This document shows positions 26,612 through 34,302 of a DNA stretch of 64,000 bases, in pieces; position 1 is the stretch's first letter; the number at the start of each line of letters is the position of its first letter. The notes under the pieces were generated by a model. The model had not been told where the DNA came from. It searched no databases and worked only from the letters and a program-made list of their open reading frames with translations. The position numbers and the translations under genes were made by a program. Origin of the DNA: an uncultured Ignavibacteria bacterium (GTDB taxonomy: Bacteria > Bacteroidota > Ignavibacteria > Tepidaquicellales > Tepidaquicellaceae); NCBI GenBank assembly GCA_937974175.1, contig CALJIG010000035.1, positions 1 through 64,000 of the forward strand. The letters are read 5' to 3'.

Positions 26612-27686
26612 CTCTGTACTGAATAAGATTTTTTCATTCAACCGCCTGAGACGCAACTCCCGCTTAAGATTTTTTTATTTCAAACGAGTACTGCTTGCCA
26701 TTCTTTTAATCGCAATTAATTTTTTTATAGGAGTTATAGGGTTTATCGTTATTGAGAACTACTCACTACTCGATTCATTCTACATGACTTCGATAACTAT
26801 AACGACAACAGGGTTTCAGGAAGTGCACCCGCTCTCTCCTATCGGAAGAGTTTTCACATCATTGCTTTTAATTTCATCAGTCGGTACTGTATTGTATGGA
26901 ATTTCGACTATCACATCATTTCTTGTTGACGGTGAAATATTAAAACTTTTAAAAAATTATAATATGAATAAGCAAATAAACGAGCTGAAGAATCACGTGA
27001 TAGTCTGCGGCTTCGGAAGGAACGGCAAACAGGTATGCGAAGAGCTTGTAAAAGAAAACCGTTCTTTCATAATTATCGAAAGTAACGAAGAAAGGCTTGA
27101 ATATATAAAAGAATTTAAAAACTATTTATTCATAGATGGAGATGCAACTAATGATGACATTCTTATAAAAGCAAATATAAAGGATGCGAAGGCGTTGATA
27201 ACAACTTTACCTACTGACCCTGACAATGTATATGTTGTTTTGACTGCACGAGAAATGAATCCAACCATTACTATCATCAGCCGTGCCTCAGACGAATCAT
27301 CGGAGTCAAAACTTAAACGCGCCGGAGCAAATAATGTTATCATGCCGGAAAGAATTGGTGGAACGCACATGGCAACTCTTGTAACAAAGCCGGACATAAT
27401 GGAATTTATTGCGTTGATTACCGGACAGGCAGGAGTATCGTTTTCATTCGAAGAATTTCAGCATCAGGATATAAAGCCTGAATATAAAAACAAAACAATA
27501 AAAGAAATTTCAATAAAGAAACAAACGGGAGCAACGATAATAGGTTTAAAATCTGAGGATGGAAAGTTTCATGTAAATCCTGATTTGGGAACTATAGTTC
27601 AGGAAAGAACGAACATTATTGCATTGGGAACTAAGGAACAATTGGAGAAACTTAAATCAGTTCTACTGGTAGAGAAACCGGCATAG
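26604..27686 (+). CDS. Two-helix potassium channel with RCK (TrkA-N/TrkA-C) domains
   Basis: A 360-residue channel: TM1 (about 28-50), a pore loop with filter-like TTTGF (67-71), TM2 (about 80-100), then a cytoplasmic TrkA-N Rossmann domain (GFGRNGKQV near 122) and a TrkA-C domain (about 270-355). The layout matches MthK-like channels gated by Ca2+ or nucleotide ligands. The filter differs from canonical TVGYG, so selectivity should be treated with care. The start codon lies in a hairpin. Confidence 0.88.
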   Translation: MVNSVLNKIFSFNRLRRNSRLRFFYFKRVLLAILLIAINFFIGVIGFIVIENYSLLDSFYMTSITITTTGFQEVHPLSPIGRVFTSLLLISSVGTVLYGISTITSFLVDGEILKLLKNYNMNKQINELKNHVIVCGFGRNGKQVCEELVKENRSFIIIESNEERLEYIKEFKNYLFIDGDATNDDILIKANIKDAKALITTLPTDPDNVYVVLTAREMNPTITIISRASDESSESKLKRAGANNVIMPERIGGTHMATLVTKPDIMEFIALITGQAGVSFSFEEFQHQDIKPEYKNKTIKEISIKKQTGATIIGLKSEDGKFHVNPDLGTIVQERTNIIALGTKEQLEKLKSVLLVEKPA

Positions 27687-27688
27687 TG

Positions 27689-28444
27689 CTATTTCCACCA
27701 GAAAGAAAGCGGTCCGCCTGTATTTACATACTGTGAAATTTCGCTTTTGGGAATAGTAACTCTTTGCTCGCCCACTGCATACGGTCCTGCCTGATACGGA
27801 TTAAATATTATTGTGATACCCTTTTCATCCACTACAAAGTTTTTATAATTATCTGCAACCGGTTTTGTACCGTCATCTATCATATCAGTTGTAGGTTCTG
27901 CTCCGGCATTTTTCTGCTGCTCAATCAAACTGTTACGACAGTAATCTGAAACAAATTTCATATAGCCCGAATCTTTGATAAATAAATCTGCAAAGCTTAA
28001 AACACTTTCGCCAAAATCATAATTATATGTTTGTGTAAAATAACTGGGATGAGCAGTGCCTGCAATAAATTCAAAGCAGGAGAGTTCAATACTGACGAAT
28101 GAATTCATGGCATAAGCTATTTTATAATCAGTGACTATCTCTGAAGTCATATCCTTAAACGCTGTATCGTAAGTGAACGAATTCAGATTCTCTTTAAATC
28201 CCCTTACCCATCCTTTTTCAAGAGTATCAATATATGTGTTCATATCCCCTGCAATGCCTCGTACCCCCATTAACGCATCAGGACCAAAGTTAAAGCTGGG
28301 ATATTTTAAACTTACTCTGTACGGATATTTATTCAGAACTCCCTCTTCCTTGCTGAAGGCAGAATCAACTTGTAAAGTTTGACCAAAAGTAAATGAAGTT
28401 ATGAATAAAAAAAGAAGGGAAAATAGACGGATTGTGGTTTTCAT
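27689..28444 (-). CDS. DUF3298 domain secreted protein
   Basis: 251 residues with a cleavable signal peptide (FSLLFLFITSFTFG, then QTL). The body has the DUF4163/DUF3298 layout also seen in RsiV-like anti-sigma lipoproteins: TGTAHP-like GTAHPSYFTQTYNYDF and a C-terminal GITIIFNPYQAGPYAVGEQRV segment. It is probably periplasmic; the role is unknown. It converges with the channel gene (2 bp gap) and lies 2 bp after hisC on the same strand. Confidence 0.82.
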   Translation of the reverse strand: MKTTIRLFSLLFLFITSFTFGQTLQVDSAFSKEEGVLNKYPYRVSLKYPSFNFGPDALMGVRGIAGDMNTYIDTLEKGWVRGFKENLNSFTYDTAFKDMTSEIVTDYKIAYAMNSFVSIELSCFEFIAGTAHPSYFTQTYNYDFGESVLSFADLFIKDSGYMKFVSDYCRNSLIEQQKNAGAEPTTDMIDDGTKPVADNYKNFVVDEKGITIIFNPYQAGPYAVGEQRVTIPKSEISQYVNTGGPLSFWWK

Positions 28445-28446
28445 AA

Positions 28447-29535
28447 TTATATATATTTTTTTAAAGCTTTTAACATTGCAAGATTTTCTTCTTCAAGCCC
28501 GACGGTAATTCTCAGGCAATGCCCCAAACCAAACGGCTTAAGCGGTCTGATTATAATTCCTTCGCGCAGCATACTCTCATTAATATTTGTAACTTTATCT
28601 TCATCACCAAAATCTATCATCACAAAATTTGCATAAGAAGGAATCCAGTTCAACCCCATTTTAGTAAACTCATCTGTTATCAATTTATATCCTTCCTTAT
28701 TCACAGCCAATGACTTTGCTAAAAATTCTTCATCTTCTATCGAAGCTACCGCTCCGACCTGCGCCGGCAATGACGGCTCGAAAGGCATCTTTACTTTCAT
28801 AATGCTCTCTATAAAATCCTTCTGCCCGAAGCCGTATCCGATACGGACTGCAGCTATACCGTAAACTTTTGAAAACGTTCTGAGAGTAATTACGTTATCA
28901 TGCCTGTAATGAAGTGAATCGGGATACTCAGGCTTATCCTGCGCAAATTCAAAATATGCTTCATCGAGAATTACAATTATATCATCAGGGACTTTATCAA
29001 CAAAGCTTTCAAACTCCTTTCTTGTAAATATCGTTCCTGTTGGATTATTAGGATTACACAGATAAATTATTTTTGTCTTATCATTTATTGTATTAAGAAT
29101 AGCATCCAAATCAAATTTATAGCCCTTCTTCATTGGGACTTCAGTAAATTTCTTCCCGCTGGATTTTGCAAGTACCTGAAAGCCTATGAACGTGCCTGCT
29201 GATGTTAACAACTCGTCATCATCCTGCAGAAAACATCTTAGTATATAAGATATAATCCCTTCGCTGCCGCTGCCGACAGCAACGTTATCGATATGCAGAT
29301 CATATTTTTTGGCAATAAGAGTTCGCAGTTCGATTGCGCCAACATCCTGGTAACGGTGCACATCTTCCATGCATTTTATCATAGCAGCTACTGCATTCGG
29401 TGAAGGTCCTAACGGATTTTCATTGGATGCAAGCTTGCAAACTTTTTCAAGATTAAACTCTTTTTGAATTTCTTCAATTGTTCTGCCCGGAACGTAAGGT
29501 CTTAAACTTTTTATATGGGAAGGTATTAGGGACAT
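28447..29535 (-). CDS. hisC: Histidinol-phosphate aminotransferase family enzyme
   Basis: A fold-type I PLP aminotransferase of 362 residues, typical for HisC, which converts imidazole acetol phosphate to histidinol phosphate. PLP is bound at Lys223 in RTFSKVYGIAAVRIG, with Asp191 in LDEAYFEF and NPNNPTGT near 161. No other his genes are nearby, so it might serve aromatic amino acid or another pathway; the paralogue question cannot be settled here. Confidence 0.85.
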   Translation of the reverse strand: MSLIPSHIKSLRPYVPGRTIEEIQKEFNLEKVCKLASNENPLGPSPNAVAAMIKCMEDVHRYQDVGAIELRTLIAKKYDLHIDNVAVGSGSEGIISYILRCFLQDDDELLTSAGTFIGFQVLAKSSGKKFTEVPMKKGYKFDLDAILNTINDKTKIIYLCNPNNPTGTIFTRKEFESFVDKVPDDIIVILDEAYFEFAQDKPEYPDSLHYRHDNVITLRTFSKVYGIAAVRIGYGFGQKDFIESIMKVKMPFEPSLPAQVGAVASIEDEEFLAKSLAVNKEGYKLITDEFTKMGLNWIPSYANFVMIDFGDEDKVTNINESMLREGIIIRPLKPFGLGHCLRITVGLEEENLAMLKALKKYI

Positions 29536-29677
29536 TTTACTTTTTATTTAAAGCAAAATAGCTTTATTAATTTTAAGTGAAAATGTATTATTTACAACTG
29601 AAAAAAACTTAACAATTTGAAAACTTTCTCCCCTGTTACATTTTATAAAATTCTTTAAATTGTTTTAAATAAAAAGT

Positions 29678-30496
29678 ATGAATCTTAAAATTGCGCTTGC
29701 GCAAATCAAAGTAATTAATTCCCAACCATTAGAGAACTTACAAAAAGCCGAAAAATTTATCTTAGATGCAGCATCTCAAAATGTTGAGCTCATCTGCTTT
29801 CCTGAAATGTTTCTTACTGGATTCAACTGGGATTTTCTCAATTCAGATAAAAATAATTTTAGCAGCTATATAAATACTCTTGCCTCGCTTGCAAAAAAAT
29901 ATAAAATATGGATTAACGGCTCAATGCCGGAGTTAAACGAGGAAGGAAATATCTGCAACACTTCAATATTGTTTAATTCAAAAGGTGAGCGAGCTGCGAC
30001 CTACAGAAAAATTCATCTATTCAGCTACATGAAAGAAAACGAGCATCTTGCTGCAGGAACTAAACTTGCATTCTCAAATTCACCATGGGGGAAAACGGGA
30101 CTTTCAGTTTGTTATGATTTACGTTTTCCGGGTATGTTTCAAACTTATGCAATTAACGGCGTAAAACTTCAGCTTCATCCTGCTGCATGGCCTTATCCAC
30201 GGCTTGAGCACTGGCAAACTCTTACAAAGGCAAGAGCAATTGAAAATCAAATGTTTGTGGCTGCGGTAAATCAAGTGGGAGATGAAGACTTTGGCTCAAA
30301 CGGAGCTGTGACTTACTTCGGAAACTCAATGGTTATTGATCCCTGGGGAAAAGTTCTAGTGCAGGGAAATGACAAGGATGAAACTTTGCTGACTGCCGAA
30401 ATTGATTTAGATACTGTAGATGAAATAAGAAATACGATAACTGTTTTTGAAGACAGAAATCCTGAGGTGTGCGATGTTATAAATCCGCTTAACTAA
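29678..30496 (+). CDS. Carbon-nitrogen hydrolase (nitrilase superfamily)
   Basis: A 272-residue nitrilase-superfamily amidase with a complete Glu43-Lys111-Cys145 triad (CFPEMFLTGF, YRKIHLF, SVCYDLRFPGMF). The sequence is closest by eye to the Nit2/YafV omega-amidase branch, which removes deaminated glutamine metabolites. Cytoplasmic; stand-alone gene, divergent from hisC and convergent with the following unknown gene. Confidence 0.88.
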   Translation: MNLKIALAQIKVINSQPLENLQKAEKFILDAASQNVELICFPEMFLTGFNWDFLNSDKNNFSSYINTLASLAKKYKIWINGSMPELNEEGNICNTSILFNSKGERAATYRKIHLFSYMKENEHLAAGTKLAFSNSPWGKTGLSVCYDLRFPGMFQTYAINGVKLQLHPAAWPYPRLEHWQTLTKARAIENQMFVAAVNQVGDEDFGSNGAVTYFGNSMVIDPWGKVLVQGNDKDETLLTAEIDLDTVDEIRNTITVFEDRNPEVCDVINPLN

Positions 30497-30520
30497 ATTT
30501 GATTACCTCAAAACTAAAAT

Positions 30521-32023
30521 CTATGATACCTTCGCAACGTATTTTTTCTTTGCTTTCAGCTCATTAATTTTTCGTGTGAACCAGCCGCCAGGTCTTAATT
30601 TAAAGCCGGGTGTAGTATTCATTTCAACAACTAACTCTTCAAGTCCATCATTCGTAGTACTTGCAGCTACTTTAGTAAGCTTTCTGAATAAAATAGCTGT
30701 AATGTATGCCCTGCTGTGATTCGACTCTTTCGGATTTGTGTATTTACGTTTAAGTTCCATCATGAACGCATCATTGACAGATAAGGCAGTTTCGAAATTT
30801 CCGAGTTCATAATGTGTTTGGGCTAGCTCAACCTTCATCTGCCATTGAGAAATGAAATTGCTTTTTGTAATTCCCGAAAAGTATTTCAATGCATCGTGAA
30901 ATTCTCCCCTCTTAAAACAAATTCCACCTAATGGATAATACATCAGATTAATCCTGTGTTCCTCAGGAAGCTCAGGACCGTATTTTCTGACAAAACTTTC
31001 GCACCAGTCAAGTCTTAAAGCTTCTATTGCAACATCACAGATATTGCGGAAATAAAATGGCGGGAAATTACTCTCCTCAAGTTTATAGAGTTTATTTTTT
31101 AAAACCGTGTCAAAATTTTCAATAATTCTATCCACAACTATAGGGGTATGATTTCCATTTGCAATATTAAACTGATAAATGTAAGCGCCATCTAGAGTAA
31201 CTAATATATTATATAAGTATTTTTTATCCAGTCTGGATTTTAATCCCGAAAAGATTTCCTGAAATTTCTTTAGATTATTTTCGTAGTTTTCTCCGAGAAA
31301 GACCTTGTGCAGATAGTATTCAAGCTCAATCAGTTTAAATCCCATTGAAGAATTATCTTTTGCAGCTTTGAAAAATTTATCAAAATCTATACTATCAAAC
31401 AAAGCAGCATTTAAATTATTTTCATCAATATTATAATTATGCTTGTTTATCATAGATGCTTGTTTGCTTGCAATAGCTTTTTTTATTGCTGCTGCCGCAG
31501 CGTATTCATTTCGTTTAGTTATTAAATCAGCATGCTTATGAATCTTAAAATCTTCTCTGTAATCTGCAATTTTCATATCGAATAATTTTATAATCTTTGC
31601 ATAATTTTCCGGAAGCGGAGTATTCATTTTATCTGCATCCGATATATTTTTATCCAGCAGCTTCGTGTATAACTTTTCAATTTTTCTTTTTCTGAATTCG
31701 TCAATTTTGAAAAAATCGATTTCAAATTCATTATTTTCAAATGCCTGTATTGCAATAAATCTTTCTGCTAACTGACCTAAATCGGAAATTACGTTCCTTA
31801 TTTTGCCCTCGTGATACTTCTGCCCCGGATAAACTTTTTTGAAAACATTTACTAATTCAAATGCTTTATTCTCGAAATCAGGAAAATACTTTTTAATAAT
31901 TTCAAGAAGCTTAACAACATCTTTAGAAGAATTATAATACGGAGATTCAGCAAATTTGCCGAAGCTCTTAAGTTCTTCTTTAGTAAAAGTTTTTACAATC
32001 TGTAAAACTTTCGTTTCTTTCAT
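30521..32023 (-). CDS. Hypothetical protein, helical, 500 residues
   Basis: I do not recognise a named domain. The sequence is strongly helical and Lys-rich, with no signal peptide or membrane helix. Residues about 340-440 (FKRGEFHDALKYFSG, LAQTHYELGNFETALSV) look like TPR units. The N-terminus KETKVLQIVKTFTKEELKSF resembles a short recurring segment in Bacteroidota proteins. It could be a scaffold protein. It stands alone, convergent with the nitrilase gene. Confidence 0.7.
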   Translation of the reverse strand: MKETKVLQIVKTFTKEELKSFGKFAESPYYNSSKDVVKLLEIIKKYFPDFENKAFELVNVFKKVYPGQKYHEGKIRNVISDLGQLAERFIAIQAFENNEFEIDFFKIDEFRKRKIEKLYTKLLDKNISDADKMNTPLPENYAKIIKLFDMKIADYREDFKIHKHADLITKRNEYAAAAAIKKAIASKQASMINKHNYNIDENNLNAALFDSIDFDKFFKAAKDNSSMGFKLIELEYYLHKVFLGENYENNLKKFQEIFSGLKSRLDKKYLYNILVTLDGAYIYQFNIANGNHTPIVVDRIIENFDTVLKNKLYKLEESNFPPFYFRNICDVAIEALRLDWCESFVRKYGPELPEEHRINLMYYPLGGICFKRGEFHDALKYFSGITKSNFISQWQMKVELAQTHYELGNFETALSVNDAFMMELKRKYTNPKESNHSRAYITAILFRKLTKVAASTTNDGLEELVVEMNTTPGFKLRPGGWFTRKINELKAKKKYVAKVS

Positions 32024-32255
32024 TTGGGATTAAAAATTGAAAGTGCATAAATTCCTATTCATAATAAATTCAAAACAAGGCGAAATTCATGCACAATAAA
32101 CCAATCATATATTGTGTGTTTTCATTATTTCACTTAATTTCAGCGCATGAAGACCGGTATTTTCAAAAGCTCGGATAAGCTGAAAAAAGATTCCGCTCTC
32201 CCACAGAATGTTAGCTATTCCTCCCCGGGCGCTATTCTTTTTTTTGTTCCATTTT

Positions 32256-32747
32256 CTATGCTTCTTTTGAATTTAATAATAATTTTCTTATCTGTCTTCT
32301 GTGGCGATAGATATGCATTATTGCATGCTCCATTATCTGGTCGTAATCAAATATTTGTCCCCAGCCGGAATCCATTCGACCCTTGGCATAATTCCACATA
32401 TCACTCTCTTTTATTTTACCCAGAGATTGTTCATTAAATTTAAACATTTCATCTAATGCTTTGTTGTATTCTTTTATAGATTTGAAATGAGTTATAGCAG
32501 GCAGAGAAAATTCTTTACCGGGAAATTTATTTCTCAGAATTAAAGTGGGATAAAAGTATCCGCATTTAACAATATGAGTTAATATTGTTTGCACGGATTT
32601 GCAATTCGGATTTCTTGTCTTTGCATCGACAACTTTTACTAAATCTGCCTCTGATATTTTTCTTATTGTTTTCTTTAAATCTGCAACTGCAATTTCATAT
32701 TCGTCTAGAATTGCGCCGATGCTGCCTTTGCGGAATGTTTGATTCAT
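32256..32747 (-). CDS. DinB-family protein
   Basis: A four-helix-bundle DinB/DUF664-like protein, about 163 residues from the ATG at 32747; an in-frame start at 32780 adds 11 residues. Potential metal ligands are the His in ILTHIVKCG and the two in EHAIMHIYRHRRQI, giving the family's three-His pattern. DinB-like proteins are thiol transferases or hydrolases of unclear substrate. The 230 bp after its stop toward the 500-residue gene holds no other gene. Confidence 0.8.
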   Translation of the reverse strand: MNQTFRKGSIGAILDEYEIAVADLKKTIRKISEADLVKVVDAKTRNPNCKSVQTILTHIVKCGYFYPTLILRNKFPGKEFSLPAITHFKSIKEYNKALDEMFKFNEQSLGKIKESDMWNYAKGRMDSGWGQIFDYDQIMEHAIMHIYRHRRQIRKLLLNSKEA

Positions 32748-32907
32748 TGAAAAATTTAAATAATTTGAAATTTTAAACAATTTAATCCTTGATTGATTTC
32801 ATAGCAATACCTTTTTATATAAAATTTTAAAAATTCTAACATTGTTAATTGTAAATAACGTTCAAAATCACTAATTTTAAATATTATTTCAAACCTACCT
32901 TCATTTA

Positions 32908-33333
32908 ATGTCTCAAAATAATTACTCGAAAATCAAAACTTTTGATCAAAGAGGATGGGTAAAGGAAAATTTATCTTATAAAAAAGATCCGGGAAGCTGG
33001 GCTTGGATTCTTCACAGAATTACAGGTATAGCATTAATCGGTTACTTATTTCTTCATATATATTCACTTAGCCCATTAACTCAGGGTGAAGCTGCATTTA
33101 ATGATAAGATGAAAAGTTTTACTTCTCCGTTCTTTATGTTCATAGAGTGGCTTTTATTCGCATTTGTGTTATTCCATTCTTTAAACGGAATAAGAATTGT
33201 TTTAGTTGACTGGGCTGACGGAGCAAAATATCAGAAGTCATTATATGTATGGTCATGGATTGTTGGTGTTGTATTATTTATAATGATGGGAATAGTAATG
33301 TTTTCTTACGAAATCGGCTTATTAGCCAAATAA
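32908..33333 (+). CDS. sdhC: Succinate dehydrogenase cytochrome b subunit
   Basis: 141 residues with three membrane helices. SWAWILHRITGIALIGYLFLH is the family signature, whose His residues coordinate heme b and shape the quinone site; a second LFHSLNGIR block follows near residue 90. It anchors the catalytic SdhAB in the inner membrane. sdhD follows after 17 bp; sdhA and sdhB do not. Confidence 0.9.
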   Translation: MSQNNYSKIKTFDQRGWVKENLSYKKDPGSWAWILHRITGIALIGYLFLHIYSLSPLTQGEAAFNDKMKSFTSPFFMFIEWLLFAFVLFHSLNGIRIVLVDWADGAKYQKSLYVWSWIVGVVLFIMMGIVMFSYEIGLLAK

Positions 33334-33350
33334 AATAAAATTTTCATTTA

Positions 33351-33728
33351 ATGTTTAAGTATCAAAGCACTAAATCTACAGGTTCAAAAAGCTGGGTAAT
33401 ACAAAGAGTAACAGGGGTTGCTCTCGTTATTTTGATGATAGGACATTATATTCTGATGCATTATAATCCCGATTCAGGACATACTTACGGAGCTGTTTTA
33501 AACAGAATGTCGTATTCCTGGTACAGAATAATTGATATCAGTTTTTTAATTTTGGGTATGTATCACGGTCTTAACGGCGTTTGGGGAATTTTCCGTGATT
33601 ACAAATTAAAAACATGGCAAAACTACACTGTTATTGCGCTTTTATTAATATTCGGTTTAGCTTTTGTAGCCTGGGGAATAAGCATTATATTTTCAATCCC
33701 CTATATCCATACAACAAGTGCACATTAA
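33351..33728 (+). CDS. sdhD: Succinate dehydrogenase membrane anchor subunit
   Basis: 125 residues with three predicted membrane helices. RVTGVALVILMIGHYILMH and GMYHGLNGVWGIFRDY match the SdhD/FrdD quinone-site and heme-proximal regions. It forms the anchor together with sdhC, 17 bp upstream. The next gene is a histone-like protein rather than sdhA. Confidence 0.85.
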   Translation: MFKYQSTKSTGSKSWVIQRVTGVALVILMIGHYILMHYNPDSGHTYGAVLNRMSYSWYRIIDISFLILGMYHGLNGVWGIFRDYKLKTWQNYTVIALLLIFGLAFVAWGISIIFSIPYIHTTSAH

Positions 33729-33804
33729 TTTACAATTGACTTTTTAACACAATTTTATAATTTTTGCTAAATTAACCAAAAATCTAAACCAAGGAAAACT
33801 CCAC

Positions 33805-33993
33805 ATGGAAAAATTCAGTGATCTGCAAAAAAAGCTTGACGACATGAAGACTGATATTGAGAAGTTTTATTCAAAAGGTCAAAATGCCGCAGGAACCAGA
33901 TTAAGAAAGAGTTTAAACGAATTAAAGAAGGTTGCTTCTGATATCCGTAAAGAAATTCAGGATACCAGAGCATCAAGAAAAACTGAAGGTTAA
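33805..33993 (+). CDS. Histone H1-like small protein (Hc1 type)
   Basis: 62 residues: EKFSDLQKKLDDMKTDIEKF, then YSKGQNAAGTRLRKSLNELK and KVASDIRKEIQDTRASRK. This follows the pattern of the short histone H1-like proteins of Bacteroidota and relatives (a coiled N-half, then a basic GTRxRK segment). It would bind DNA as a nucleoid protein. A CCAAGGA ribosome-binding site lies upstream. A large terminator-like hairpin follows. Confidence 0.82.
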   Translation: MEKFSDLQKKLDDMKTDIEKFYSKGQNAAGTRLRKSLNELKKVASDIRKEIQDTRASRKTEG

Positions 33994-34019
33994 TTTTTTC
34001 TTGTTCTTTACTTCCGGAG

Positions 34020-34090
34020 GTGGAATCTAAATTAGGGTTATTGCAGTTATACTTTGTGAAAGACCTTAATTTAGAATCCACTTTTTTTTT
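34020..34090 (+). terminator. Large imperfect terminator-like hairpin
   Basis: GTGGAATCTAAATTAGGGT (34020-34038) pairs with ACCTTAATTTAGAATCCAC (34063-34081) with about two mismatches over 19 bp, loop 24 bases, and a run of T from 34082 to 34090. It is much longer than a usual terminator, so it may be an insertion-derived foldback. Confidence 0.65.
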
Positions 34091-34108
34091 ATAAAAGAAG
34101 TATTTTTT

Positions 34109-34245
34109 TAACCACAGAGTGCACAGATTAAATACACAGAGAACACAGAGTTTAATTAATCTGTACTCTATACTTAGTTTCTGTAAGAATTCAGATGATT
34201 TATATTCTGTGTTCTTTGTGAATTTCTCTGTGCCCTCTGTGGTTA
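34109..34245. repeat. 137-bp foldback element (TAACCACAGAG arms)
   Basis: TAACCACAGAG at 34109-34119 and CTCTGTGGTTA at 34235-34245 begin arms of about 45 bp that stay similar (GCACAGA, then CACAGAGAACACAGA against CACAAAGAACACAGA). The element ends 57 bp before lepA. Sequences with the same TAACCACAGAG arm occur widely in bacterial intergenic DNA. Confidence 0.75.
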
Positions 34246-34302
34246 GATTTTTATTACTTATCTTTATAGAACATATATTTACAAATTTAACCATTGCCAT
34301 AA

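Larger units (their letters stand above)
33994..34302. other. Gene-free stretch between the histone-like gene and lepA
   Basis: It holds two imperfect inverted repeats, the terminator-like hairpin at 34020-34090 and the foldback element at 34109-34245, and no credible gene. The 166-residue minus-strand frame across it is a by-product of the repeats and the histone-like gene. Confidence 0.8.

Noticed and set aside
32147..32437. 96-residue plus-strand frame near DinB
   Set aside because: It overlaps the DinB gene in antisense and has no family match.
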